From Arenicola marina (Eukaryota > Annelida > Polychaeta > Arenicolidae), in the NCBI GenBank assembly GCA_964019135.1, contig OZ025261.1, positions 36,508,820 to 36,572,819 on the forward strand: a stretch of DNA of 64,000 nucleotides. Direction: 5' to 3'. Below are positions 1 to 12,271 of this stretch, one piece after another. Each line of letters starts with the position of its first letter. Position 1 is the first letter of the stretch. The notes below the pieces were generated by a model that worked only from the letters and a program-made list of their open reading frames with translations, was not told the DNA's origin and did not search any database. Both the position numbers and the translations under genes were made by a program.

Positions 1-296
1 TTTATGCAAAACAGTAATGACGTTTTAATCACCGACGGCCGTTTTGTCTAATTTCCGATTTATTGATTGATTTTGATTGATTTATTTAAGTAGGAAACCG
101 TACCATCTGTATGTCATATCGCGACCATAGGAATTAAGGGTCAAGGAAGAGAGGAGCCATGCCTCAGAGAGCAATTACGTAAGTGGGATTCACACACATT
201 CGACAAGAGAGCGCGCTACCTCCAAACCACGGGATGAGTCACGAATAACGTAAACCTACAGTTTTCATGTTAACCGGATTGCAATGTTTCCTCTTG
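1..296. repeat. Left flank of segmental duplication, copy 1
   Basis: This non-coding stretch is nearly identical to 20,071-20,365, with only scattered substitutions and a short indel in a TTGATTGATT tract. It marks the left part of the duplicated block; homology already runs at base 1, so the true boundary lies outside the window. It leads directly into the 27-bp minisatellite. No gene is seen. Confidence 0.85.
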
Positions 297-1221
297 TATC
301 CTGGTGTTCCCTGGTGTATGGTGTATCCTGGTGTTCCCTGGTGTATGGTGTATCCTGGTGTTCCCTGGTGTATGGTGTATCCTGGCGTTCCCTGGCGTTC
401 CCTGGTGTATGGTGTGTCCTGGTGTTCCCTGGTGTATGGTGTATCCTGGTATTCCCTGGTGTATGGTGTATCCTGGTGTTCCCTGGTGTATGGTGTATCC
501 TGGCGTTCCCTGGTGTATGGTGTATCCTGGTGTTCCCTGGTGTATGGTGTATCCTGTTGTTCCCTAGTGTATGGTGTATCCTGGTGTTCCCTGGTGTATG
601 GTGTATCCTGGTGTTCCCTGGTGTATGGTGTATCCTGGCGTTCCCTGGTGTATGGTTTATCCTGGCGTTCCTTGGAGTATGGTGTATCCTGGTGTTCCCT
701 GGTGTATGCTGTATCCTGGTGTTCCCTGGTGTATGGTGTATCCTGGTGTCCCCTGGTGTATGGTGTATCCTGGTGTTCCCTGGTGTATGGTGTATCCTGG
801 TGTTCCCTGGTGTTCCCTGGTGTATGATGTATCCTGGTGTTCCCTGGTGTATGGTGTATCCTGGCGTTCCCTGGTGTATGGCGTATCCTGGTGTTCCCTG
901 GTGTATGGTGTATCCTGGTGTTCCCTGGTGTATGGTGTATGGTGTATCCTGGCGTTCCCTGGTGTATGGTGTGTCCTGGTGTTCCCTGGTGTATGGTGTA
1001 TCCTGGTGTTCCCTGGTGTATGGTGTATCCTGGTGTTCCCTGGTGTATGGTGTATCCTGGCGTTCCCTGGTGTATGGTGTATCCTGGCGTTCCCTGGTGT
1101 ATGGTGTATCCTGGTGTTCCCTGGTGTATGGTGTATCCTGGCGTTCCCTGGTGTATGGTGTATCCTGGTGTTCCCTGGTGTATGGTGTATCCTGGTGTTC
1201 CCTGGTGTATGGTGTATCCTG
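297..1221. repeat. 27-bp minisatellite, array A
   Basis: About 34 tandem units of 27 bp with core CCTGGTGTTCCCTGGTGTAT followed by GGTGTAT. The unit is built from shorter CCTGGTGT-like pieces, and shortened units with one extra TTCCCTGGTG occur. The main variants are GGTGTTCCC versus GGCGTTCCC. The unit is a multiple of three and mostly stop-free, so long ORFs of 9-residue repeats appear in several frames on both strands; I do not regard them as genes. Array A and array B were one array, now split by the element at 1,222-2,533. Confidence 0.95.
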
Positions 1222-2533
1222 TGGTGGAGTGCACCAACTGGGCGCAAGTTGGTCGCAAGCGGACGCCGAGCTTACGCCGGCGTAAATCCGCGCGAGGAAT
1301 TTTACGCGGTGTGCACCAAGTGAACGTAAGTCGGGCGTTAGTCGCAAGTTGGTCGCACCGCTACGCCTGCTAGGGGGTAGGCGTAAGCCTAGGGGGTGGG
1401 TGGTCGCAAGTATCAATAACGCAACCCAGGATGATGAAACTTCTAATTTGCGACTTCGAAAAGCATGAAAACATACTGTCAGTCATAATTACTGGGTGAA
1501 ATAACATATGATGCACTTTGTTAAGTAAGACAAGTGAGTGTACAACTGACCCTGCGTCCCATGGGCTTTTCCAATGGTAATCCACGAGCGGGTGAATCAT
1601 GTTGCACGCTGGATGCCCAACGCATTAACTGTTGGCTGTATCTTGATCACCTTGCTTTTGTTGACCCACATCACAGCCGGGATTGATGTTAGAACATCTT
1701 TATACACTTCCAGTAATGACCGAATTTCTGAGTCACTGAAGTTTTTCTCTCGTGCCATTTTGTCTTGTTTCTAGCTTCAAAAGTGAGACTAAATAAAGAC
1801 GCGTGCGTTTATAACGGAGCCACTAGCTGCTATACACATTCCAGTGCCAAATTGGACTTCGTACACGTGTATATAGCAAGTATAGGCTGTACATTGTTTC
1901 CTTGTCTAAAGCGCTAAAATTGAGGGGATCAGGTTTCCTTCTTCTCTACGACATGTTTCTCTGGTACGCACCACGGCTTGTCCTTGACCTACGGGGGTCG
2001 CCACCCTTCACACGCCTCAATGTCAAGAGTCTGCGACAGAAAGGAATTGAAAACTTGTGCAGGACACATACTAGTACATATCACAAAAAGCGGGAACAGC
2101 AAAGCGGAATGCTATACTAATGTGTTGTTCTGGTCGGCCGTATCATCACAATGACCCTATGTCTTGTTTAATTAACTAAGCACGGGAATATTACATCAAC
2201 ATCAACCTTAGCCCTCCTCGCATGTTTTGATAATTAAGCTATTTAGCAAGCATAGAAACAATCCACGTCCAACAATGATCTTTCGCATACTTGAATTTAC
2301 ATTTATAAGAGCTGTGACATGTAAAAAAAGTCACTTTTCGAAATCCGCCATCGAAACAAGGGGGAATTCCCCACATTTCATGGATGTACGTCGGACGTAA
2401 CTACGCCCGACCAACGCCGACTTGGTGCACACGGCCTAACATTCCTCACTACGTCCGACGTACGTCCGACGTAGTTACGCCGGCGCAACCACTACGCCGG
2501 CGTAAATCTGCCACCGGTTGGTGCACTCCACCA
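1222..2533. mobile_element. TIR DNA transposon (PIF/Harbinger-like?) inserted in the 27-bp array
   Basis: Both ends carry the inverted repeat TGGTGGAGTGCACCAAC. The flanking host bases are CTG on each side (1,219-1,221 and 2,534-2,536), and removing the element plus one CTG restores a normal 27-bp repeat unit. This shows insertion with a 3-bp target duplication. The sub-terminal regions are rich in short palindromes (TTACGCCGGCGTAA, ACGTCGGACGT). The interior is mostly AT-rich and non-coding apart from a 51-codon minus-strand ORF described separately. A 3-bp target duplication and a Myb-like remnant would fit PIF/Harbinger; the family assignment is inference. Confidence 0.75.
1602..1757 (-). 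pseudogene. Possible Myb/SANT-like domain remnant of the TIR element
   Basis: A 51-codon minus-strand ORF starts with an ATG at 1,757 and ends at a TGA near 1,602. It begins MAREKNFSDSEIRSLLEVYK and later has VNALGIQRAT. The spacing recalls the Myb/SANT-like (MSANTD/NAIF1-type) domain of the DNA-binding protein that accompanies Harbinger transposases: an acidic first helix, then K-D-V-L, then V-N-A-hydrophobic-G followed by a basic residue. The tryptophan-rich core is mostly missing and there is no transposase nearby, so it would be a dead fragment. The similarity is judged by eye only. Confidence 0.35.
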
Positions 2534-5500
2534 CTGGTGTTCCCTGGTGTATGGTGTATCCTGGTGTTCCCTGGTGTTCCCTGGTGTATGGTGTATCCTG
2601 GGGTTCCCTGGTGTATGGTGTATCCTGGCGTTCCCTGGTGTATGCCGTATCCTGGTGTTCCCTGGTGTTCCCTGGTGTATGGTGTATCCTGGTGTTCCCT
2701 GGTGTATGGTGTATCCCGGGGTTACATGGTGTATGGTGTATCCTGGTGTTCCCTGGTGTATCCTGGTGTTCCCTGGTCCTGGTGTAGGCTGTATGGTGTT
2801 CCCTGGTGTATGGTGTATCCTGGTGTTCCTGGTGCATGGTGTATCCTGGTGTTCCCTGGTGTATGGTGTATCCTGGTGTTCCCTGGTGTATGGTGTATCC
2901 TGGTGTTCCCTGGTGTATGGTGTATCCTAGTGTTCCCTGGTGTATGATGTATCCTGGCGTTCCCTTGTGTATGGTGTATCCTGGCGTTCCCTGGTGTATG
3001 GTGTATCCTGGCGTTCTCTGGTGTATGGTGTATCCTGGTGTTCTCAGGTGTATGGTGTATCCTGGCGTTCACTGGTGTATGGTGTGTCCTGGTGTTCCCT
3101 AGTGTATGGTGTATCCTGACGTTCCCTGGTGTATGGTGTATTGTGGTGTTCACTGGTGTATGGTGTATCCTGGTGTTCCCTGGTGTATGGTGTATCCTGG
3201 TGTTCACTGGTGTATGGTGTATCCTGCTGTTCCCTGATGTATGGTGTATTCTGGTGTTCCCTGGTGTATGGTGTTTCCTGGTGTTTCCTGGTGTATGGTG
3301 TATCCTGGTATTCCCTGATGTATGGTGTATCCTGGCGTTCCCTGGTGTATGGTGTATCCTGGCATTCCCTGGTGTATGGTGTATCCCGGCGTTCCCTGGT
3401 GTATGGTGTATCCTGGTGTTCCCCGGTGCATGGTGTATCCTGGCGTTCCCTGGTGTATGGTGTGTCCTGGTGTTGTCTGGTGTATGGTGTATCCTGGTGT
3501 TCCCTGGTGTATGGTGTATCCTGGTGTTCCCTGGTGTATGGTGTATCATGGTGTTCCCTGGTGTATGGTGTATCCTGGTGTTCCATGGTGTATGGTGTAT
3601 CCTGGTGTTCCCTGGTGTATGGTGTATCCTGGTGTTCCCTGGTGTATGGTATATCCTGGTGTTCCCCGGTGTATGGTGTATCCTGGCGTTCCCTGGTGTA
3701 TGGTGTATCCTGGCGTTCCCTGGTGTATGGTGTATCCTGGCGTTCCCTGGTGTATGGTGTATCCTGGGGTTCCCTGGTGTATGCTGTATCCTGGTGTTCC
3801 CTGGTGTATGCTGTATCCTGGCGTTTCTTGGTGTATGGTGTATCCTGGCGGTCCTTGGAGTACGGTGTATCCTGGTGTTCCCTGGTGTATGGTGTACCCT
3901 GGTGTTCTCTGGTGTATGGTGTATCCTGGTGTTCCCTGGTGTATGGTGTATCCTGGTGTTCCCTGGTGTATGGTGTATCCTGGTGTTCCCTGGTGTATGG
4001 TGTATCCCGGCGTTACCTGGTGTATGTTGTATCCTGGTGTTCCCTGGTGTATGGTGTATCCTGGTGTTCCCTGGTGTATGGTATATCCTGGTGTTCCCCG
4101 GTGTATGGTGTATCCTGGCGTTCCCTGGTGTATGGTGTATCCTGGCGTTCCCTGGTGTATGGTGTATCCTGGCGTTCCCTGGTGTATGGTGTATCCTGGG
4201 GTTCCCTGGTGTATGCTGTATCCTGGTGTTCCCTGGTGTATGCTGTATCCTGGCGTTTCTTGGTGTATGGTGTATCCTGGCGGTCCTTGGAGTACGGTGT
4301 ATCCTGGTGTTCCCTGGTGTATGGTGTACCCTGGTGTTCTCTGGTGTATGGTGTATCCTGGTGTTCCCTGGTGTATGGTGTATCCTGGTGTTCCCTGGTG
4401 TATGGTGTATCCTGGTGTTCCCTGGTGTATGGTGTATCCCGGCGTTACCTGGTGTATGTTGTATCCTGGTGTTCCCTGGTGTATCCTGGTGTTCCCTGGT
4501 CCTGGTGTAGGCTGTATCCTGGTGTTCCCTGGTGTATGGTGTATCCTGGTGTTCCCTGGTGCATGGTGTATCCTGGTGTTCCCTGGTGTATGGTGTATCC
4601 TGGTGTTCCCTGGTGTATGGTGTATCCTGGTGTTCCCTGGTGTATGGTGTATCCCGGCGTTCCCTGGTGTATGATGTATCCTGGTGTTCCCTGGTGTATG
4701 GTGTATCCTGGCGTTCTCTGGTGTATGGTGTATCCTGGTGTTCCCAGTTGTATGGTGTATCCTGGCGTTCCCTGGTGCATGGTGTGTCCTGGTGTTCCCT
4801 GGTGTATGGTGCATCCTGACGTTCCCTGGTGTATGGTGTATCCTGGTGTTCACTGGTGTATGGTGTATCCTGGTGTTCCCTGGTGTATGGTGTATCCTGG
4901 TGTTCACAGGTGTATGGTGTATCCTGCTGTTCCCTGATGTATGGTGTATTCTAGTGTTCCCTGGTGTATGGTGTATCCTGGTGTTCCCTGGTGTATGGTG
5001 TATCCTGGTATTCCCTGGTGTATGGTGTATCCTGGCGTTCCCTGGTGTATGGTGTATCCTGGCATTCCCTGGTGTATTGTGTATCCCGGCGTTCCCTGGT
5101 GTATGGTGTATCCTGGTGTTCCCTGGTGCATGGTGTATCCTGGCGTTTCCTGGTGTATGGTGTATCCTGGTGTTGCCTGGTGTATGGTGTATCCTGGTGT
5201 TCCCTGGTGTATGGTGTATCCTGGCGTTCCCTGGTGTATGGTGTATCCTGGTGTTCCCTGGTGTATGGTGTATCCTGGTGTTGCCTGGTGCATGGTGTAT
5301 CATGGGGTTCCCTGGTGTATGGTGTATCCTGGTGTTCCCTGCTGTATGGTGTATCCTGGTGTTCCCTGGTGTATGGTGTATCCTGGTGTTCCCTGGTGTA
5401 TGGTATATCCTGGTGTTCCCCGGTGTATGGTGTATCCTGGCGTTCCCTGGTGTATGGTGTATCCTGGCGTTCCCTGGTGTATGGTGTATCCTGGCGTTCC

Positions 5501-8500
5501 CTGGTGTATGGTGTATCCTGGTGTTCCCTGGTGTATGCTGTATCCTGGTGTTCCCTGGTGTATGCTGTATCCTGGCGTTCCTTGGTGTATGGTGTATCCT
5601 GGCGATCCTTGGAGTACGGTGTATCCTGGTGTTCTCTGGTGTATGGTGTATCCTGGTGTTCCCTGGTGTATGGTGTATCCTGGTGTTCTCTGGTGTATGG
5701 TGTATCCTGGTGTTCCCTGGTGTATGGTGTATCCTGGTGTTCCCTGGTGTATGGTGTATCCTGGTGTTCCCTGGTGTATGGTGTATCCTGCTGTTCCCTG
5801 GTGTATGGTGTATCCTGGCGTTCCCTGGTGTATGGTGTATCCTGGTGTTCCCTGGTGTATGGTGTATCCTGGTGTTCCCCGGTGTATGGAGTTCCCTGGT
5901 GTATGGTGTATCCTGGCGTTCCCTGGTGTATGGTGTATCCTGGTGTTCCCTGGTGTATGCTGTATCCTGGTGTTCCCTTGTGTATGCTGTATCCTGGCGT
6001 TCCTTGGTGTATGGTGTATCCTGGCGGTCCTTGGAGTACGGTGTATCCTGGTGTTCTCTGGTGTATGGTGTATCCTGGTGTTCCCTGGTGTATGGTGTAT
6101 CCTGGTGTTCCCTGGTGTATGTTGTATCCTGGTGTTCTCTGGTGGATGGTGTATCCTGGTGTTCTCTGGTGTATGGTGTATCCTGGTGTTGCCTGGTGTA
6201 TGGTGTATCATGGTGTTCCCTGGTGTATGGTGTATCCTGGTGTTCCCTGCTGTATGGTGTATCCTGGTGTTCCCTGGTGTATGGTGTATCCTGGTGTTCC
6301 ATGGTGTATGGTATATCCTGGTGTTCCCCGGTGTATGGTGTATCCTGGCGTTCCCTGGTGTATGGTGTATCCTGGCGTTCCCTGGTGTATGATGTATCCT
6401 GGCGTTCCCTGGTGTATGGTGTATCCTGGTGTTCCCTGGTGTATGCTGTATCCTGGTGTTCCCTGGTGTATGCTGTATCCTGGCGTTCCTTGGTGTATGG
6501 TGTATCCTGGCGGTCCTTGGAGTACGGTGTATCCTGGTGTTCTCTGGTGTATGGTGTATCCTGGTGTTCCCTGGTGTATGGTGTATCCTGGTGTTCCCTG
6601 GTGTATTTTGTATCCTGGTGTTCCCTGGTGTATGGTGTATCCTGGTGTTCCCTGGTGTATGGTGTATCCTGGCGTTCCCTGGTGTATGGTGTATCCTGGT
6701 GTTCCCTGGTGTATGCTGTATCCTGGTGTTCCCTGGTGTATGCTGTATCCTGGCGTTCCTTGGTGTATGGTGTATCCTGGCGGTCCTTGGAGTACGGTGT
6801 ATCCTGGTGTTCTCTGGTGTATGGTGTATCCTGGTGTTCCCTGGTGTATGGTGTATCCTGGTGTTCCCTGGTGTATGTTGTATCCTGGTGTTCTCTGGTG
6901 GATGGCGTATCCTGGTGTTCTCTGGTGTATGGTGTATCCTGGTGTTGCCTGGTGTATAGTGTATCATGGTGTTCCCTGGTGTATGGTGTATCCTGGTGTT
7001 CCCTGCTGTATGGTGTATCCTGGTGTTCCCTGGTGTATGGTGTATCCTGGTGTTCCCTGGTGTATGGTATATCCTGGTGTTCCCCGGTGTATGGTGTATC
7101 CTGGCGTTCCCTGGTGTATGGTGTATCCTGGCGTTCCCTGGTGTATGATGTATCCTGGCGTTCCCTGGTGTATGGTGTATCCTGGTGTTCCCTGGTGTAT
7201 GCTGTATCCTGGTGTTCCCTGGTGTATGCTGTATCCTGGCGTTCCTTGGTGTATGGTGTATCCTGGCGGTCCTTGGAGTACGGTGTATCCTGGTGTTCTC
7301 TGGTGTATGGTGTATCCTGGTGTTCCCTGGTGTATGGTGTATCCTGGTGTTCCCTGGTGTATTTTGTATCCTGGTGTTCCCTGGTGTATGGTGTATCCTG
7401 GTGTTCCCTGGTGTATGGTGTATCCTGGTGTTCCCTGGTGTATGGTGTATCCTGGTGTTCCCTGGTGTATTTTGTATCCTGGTGTTCCCTGGTGTATGGT
7501 GTATCCTGGTGTTCTCTGGTGTATGGTGTATCCTGGTGTTCCCTGGTGTATGGTGTATCCTGGTGTTCCCTGGTGTATGGTGTATCCTGGTGTTCCCTGG
7601 TGTATGGTGTATCCTGGTGTTCCCTGGTGTATGGTGTATCCTGGTGTTCCCTGGTGTATGGTGTATCCTGGCGTTCCCTGGTGTATGGTGTATCCTGGTA
7701 TTCCCTGGTGTATGGTGTATCCTGGTGTTCCCCGGTGTATGGTGTGTCCTGGTGTTCCCCGGTGTATGGTTTATCCTGGTGTTCCCTGGTGTATGCTGTA
7801 TCCTGGCGTTCCCTGGTGTATTGCGTATCCTGGTGTTCCCTGGTGTATGGTGTATCCTGGTGTTCCCTGGTGCATGGTGTACCCTGGTGTTCCCTGGTGT
7901 ATGATGTAACCTGGTGTTCCCTGGTGTATGGTGTATCCTGGTGTTCCCCGGTGTATGGTGTATCCTGGTGTTCCCTGGTGTATGGTGTATCCTGACGTTC
8001 CCTGGTGTATGGTGTGTCCTGGTATTCCCCGGTGTATGGTGTATCCTGGTGTTCCCTGGTGTATGGTATATCCTGGTGTTCCCCGGTGTATGGTGTATCC
8101 TGGCGTTCCCTGGTGTATGGTGTATCCTGGCGTTCCCTGGTGTATGGTGTATCCTGGCGTTCCCTGGTGTATGGTGTATCCTGGTGTTCCCTGGTGTATG
8201 CTGTATCCTGGTGTTCCCTGGTGTATGCTGTATCCTGGCGTTCCTTGGTGTATGGTGTATCCTGGCGATCCTTGGAGTACGGTGTATCCTGGTGTTCTCT
8301 GGTGTATGGTGTATCCTGGTGTTCCCTGGTGTATGGTGTATCCTGGTGTTCTCTGGTGTATGGTGTATCCTGGTGTTCCCTGGTGTATGGTGTATCCTGG
8401 TGTTCCCTGGTGTATGGTGTATCCTGGTGTTCCCTGGTGTATGGTGTATCCTGCTGTTCCCTGGTGTATGGTGTATCCTGGCGTTCCCTGGTGTATGGTG

Positions 8501-11500
8501 TATCCTGGTGTTCCCTGGTGTATGGTGTATCCTTGTGTTCCCCGGTGTATGGAGTTCCCTGGTGTATGGTGTATCCTGGCGTTCCCTGGTGTATGGTGTA
8601 TCCTGGTGTTCCCTGGTGTATGCTGTATCCTGGTGTTCCCTGGTGTATGCTGCATCCTGGCGTTCCTTGGTGTATGGTGTATCCTGGCGGTCCTTGGAGT
8701 ACGGTGTATCCTGGTGTTCTCTGGTGTATGGTGTATCCTGGTGTTCCCTGGTGTATGGTGTATCCTGGTGTTCCCTGGTGTATGTTGTATCCTGGTGTTC
8801 TCTGGTGGATGGTGTATCCTGGTGTTCTCTGGTGTATGGTGTATCCTGGTGTTGCCTGGTGTATGGTGTATCATGGTGTTCCCTGGTGTATGATGTATCC
8901 TGGTGTTCCCTGCTGTATGGTGTATCCTGGTGTTCCCTGGTGTATGGTGTATCCTGGTGTTCCCTGGTGTATGGTATATCCTGGTGTTCCCCGGTGTATG
9001 GTGTATCCTGGCGTTCCCTGGTGTATGGTGTATCCTGGCGTTCCCTGGTGTATGATGTATCCTGGCGTTCCCTGGTGTATGGTGTATCCTGGTGTTCCCT
9101 GGTGTATGCTGTATCCTGGTGTTCCCTGGTGTATGCTGTATCCTGGCGTTCCTTGGTGTATGGTGTATCCTGGCGGTCCTTGGAGTACGGTGTATCCTGG
9201 TGTTCTCTGGTGTATGGTGTATCCTGGTGTTCCCTGGTGTATGGTGTATCCTGGTGTTCCCTGGTGTATTTTGTATCCTGGTGTTCCCTGGTGTATGGTG
9301 TATCCTGGTGTTCCCTGGTGTATGGTGTATCCTGGTGTTCCCTGGTGTATGGTGTATCCTGGTGTTCCCTGGTGTATTTTGTATCCTGGTGTTCCCTGGT
9401 GTATGGTGTATCCTGGTGTTCTCTGGTGTATGGTGTATCCTGGTGTTCCCTGGTGTATGGTGTATCCTGGTGTTCCCTGGTGTATGGTGTATCCTGGTGT
9501 TCCCTGGTGTATGGTGTATCCTGGTGTTCCCTGGTGTATGGTGTATCCTGGTGTTCCCTGGTGTATGGTGTATCCTGGCGTTCCCTGGTGTATGGTGTAT
9601 CCTGGTATTCCCTGGTGTATGGTGTATCCTGGTGTTCCCCGGTGTATGGTGTGTCCTGGTGTTCCCCGGTGTATGGTTTATCCTGGCGTTCCCCGGTGCA
9701 TGGTGTATCCTGGCGTTCCTTGGTGTATGGTGTATCCTGGTGTTCCCTGGTGTATGGTGTATCCTGGTGTTCCCTGGTGTATGCTGTATCCTGGCGTTCC
9801 CTGGTGTATTGCGTATCCTGGTGTTCCCTGGTGTATGGTGTATCCTGGTGTTCCCTGGTGCATGGTGTACCCTGGTGTTCCCTGGTGTATGATGTAACCT
9901 GGTGTTCCCTGGTGTATGGTGTATCCTGGTATTCCCCGGTGTATGGTGTATCCTGGTGTTCCCTGGTGTATGGTGTATCCTGACGTTCCCTGGTGTATGG
10001 TGTGTCCTGGTATTCCCCGGTGTATGGTGTATCCTGGTGTTCCCTGGTGTATGGTGTATCCTGGCGTTCCCTGGTGTATGGTGTGTCCTGGTGTTCCCTG
10101 GTGTATGGTGTATCCTGGTGTTCCCTGGTGTATGGTGTGTCCTGGTGTTCCCTGATATATGGTGTATCCTGGCGTTCCCTGGTGTATGGTGTATCCTGGT
10201 GTTCCCTGGTGTATGGTGTCTCCTGGCGTTCCCTGGTGTATGGTGTATCCTGCCGTTCCCTGGTGTATGGTGTGTCCTGGCGTTCCTTGGTGTATGGTGT
10301 ATCCTGGTGTTCCCTGGTGTATGGTGTATCCTGGCGTTCCCTGGTGTATGGTGTATCCTGGTGTTCCCTGGTGTATGGTGTATCCTGACGTTACCTGGTG
10401 TATGGTGTATCCTGGTGTTCCCTGGTGTATGGTGTATCCTGGTGTTTCCTGGTGTTCCCTGGTGTATGGTGTTCCCTGGTGTTCCCTGGTGTATAGTGTA
10501 TCCTGGTATTCCCTGGTGTATGGTGTATCCTGGTGTTTCCTGGTGTATGGTGTACCCTGGTGTTACCTGGTGTTCCCTGGTGTATAATGTATCCTGGTGT
10601 TCCCTGGTTTATGGTGTATCCTGGCGTTCCTTGTATGGTGCATCCTGGTGTTCCCTGGTGCATGGTGTATCATGGCGTTCCCTGGTGTATGGTGTATCCT
10701 GGTGTTCCCTGGTGTATGGTGTATCCTGTTGTTCCCTGGCGTATGGTGTATCCTGGTGTTCCCTGGTGTACGGTGTATCTTGGTGTTCCCTGGTGTATGG
10801 TGTATCCTGGTGTTCCCTGGTGTATGGTGTATCCTGGTGTTCCCTGGTGTATGGTGTATCCTGGTGTTCCCTGGTGTATGGTGTATCCTGGTGTTCCCTA
10901 GTGTATGGTGTATCCTGGCGTTCCCTGGTGTATGGTGTATCCTGGTGTTCCCTGGTGTATGGTGTATCCTGGTGTTCCCTGGTGTATGGTGTATCCTGGT
11001 GTTCCCTGGTGTATGGTGTATCCTGGCGTTCCCTGGTGTATGGTGTATCCTGACGTTCCCTGGTGTATGGTGTATCCTGGTGTTCCCTGGTGTATGGTGT
11101 ATCCTGGTGTTCCATGGTGTATGGTGTATCCTGGTGTTCCCTGGTGTATGATGTATCCTGGTGTTCCCTGGGGTATGGTGTATCCTGGTATTCCCTGGTG
11201 TATGGTGTATGGTGTATCCTGGCGTTCCCTTGTGTATGGTGTATCCTGGTATTCCCTGGTGTATGGTATATCCTGGTGTTCCCTGGTGTACGGTGTATCC
11301 TGGTGTTCCCTGGTGTATGGTGTATCCTGGTGTTCCCTGGTGTATGATGTATCCTGGTGTTCCCTGGTGTATGGTGTATCCTGGTGTTCCCTGGTGTATG
11401 GTGTATCCTGGTGTTCCCTGGTGTATGGTGTATCCTGGTGTTCCCTGGTGTATGGTGTATCCTGGTGTTCCCTGGTGTATGATGTATCCTGGTGTTCCCT

Positions 11501-11579
11501 GGTGTATGGTGTATCCTGGTGTTCCCTGGTGTGTGGTGTATCCTGGTATTCCCTGGTGCATGGTGTATCCTGGCGTTCT
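2534..11579. repeat. 27-bp minisatellite, array B, with higher-order repeats
   Basis: About 335 units of the same 27-bp repeat as arrays A and C, over 9 kb. Marker variants such as GGTATATCCTGG recur at about 3,648, 4,080, 5,402, 6,310, 7,067, 8,065 and 8,972. Their spacings of about 432, 908, 757 and 907 bp show multi-unit blocks that were themselves duplicated (432 and 756 bp are 16 and 28 units). A segment after 7,067 recurs after 8,972, a shift of about 1.9 kb. The array is open in several frames for hundreds of codons, which is a by-product of the unit length. Confidence 0.95.
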
Positions 11580-12256
11580 TACATATCTTTCCTCGTGGGC
11601 ACAACCGGCATGTTGAACAATTCTGACCGGGGTCTGGTCTTGTAATCCAACCAACGCATCGTGTAAAATAAAAAATATTAAAAAAATCCTTATTTAAAAA
11701 AAGAAATGTAATGTAATGTAATGAATTAAACCACTGAAATAATTTTACTTGAGACAAGCACAAATTTGAGAAGTATTTTAAATATACGTGTGAGTCGATA
11801 TAGCTTAATCGCATTGATCGAGGCTAGCGGCTGGAGGAATCTGATACCTTCTGATACCTGAGGTTTTCTGATCCGCCCATATGATGCCATATCCCATGTT
11901 CGGTGATTTGGACCATGTATTTTCACTAGGTTAAGTTTTGGCTGTTAGGAATTTAATTTTTTTATATAATTCAAATTTTAATGCATGTATGTATGCAAGG
12001 TATGACTATTTATTTACGAAATGAATGTTGGTATATTATGCCGCTTTTGCACATATTAAGGCCCATTAGGCCAAGCAATATGCCAAGCCAATGATGTGGG
12101 TTGGATTAAACAGCCCCCAATGCCAGTGTTGGGGTCCAGTATCTGTTGATCTGTTGCAGCCTGCTTACACACGGACCAAGGGAGGCTCCCCTGTCCCAGG
12201 CCCCGGTCGTGTAGGTCCATTTTATGTACGTTACGCACAGGCATCCGGAAAATGTT
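11580..12256. repeat. Duplicated 3' flank of the minisatellite (copy 1)
   Basis: This non-coding stretch matches 26,447-27,281, starting with TCTTTCCTCGTGGG. It holds an AT-rich segment, two units of a GGCTGGAGG-type repeat near 11,829, and a dispersed repeat (about 11,870-12,256) that also occurs at 26,890-27,281 and, inverted and diverged, as two adjacent copies at 47,870-48,420. Copy 1 lacks the SINE present in copy 2. No gene is seen. Confidence 0.8.
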
Positions 12257-12271
12257 TTTATCTTCCATTCT
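12257..12271. repeat. Target-site duplication of retrotransposon, left copy
   Basis: TTTATCTTCCATTCT occurs here and again at 13,658-13,672, directly flanking the poly(T)-ended element between them. The paralogous site at about 27,283-27,297 has a single copy with no insertion. Confidence 0.9.

Noticed and set aside
3546..7995. Very long ORFs (up to about 1,100 codons) in the 27-bp arrays
   Set aside because: They exist in several frames and both strands at once because the unit is 27 bp and lacks stops. There is no unique N-terminus, signal, splice pattern or domain.
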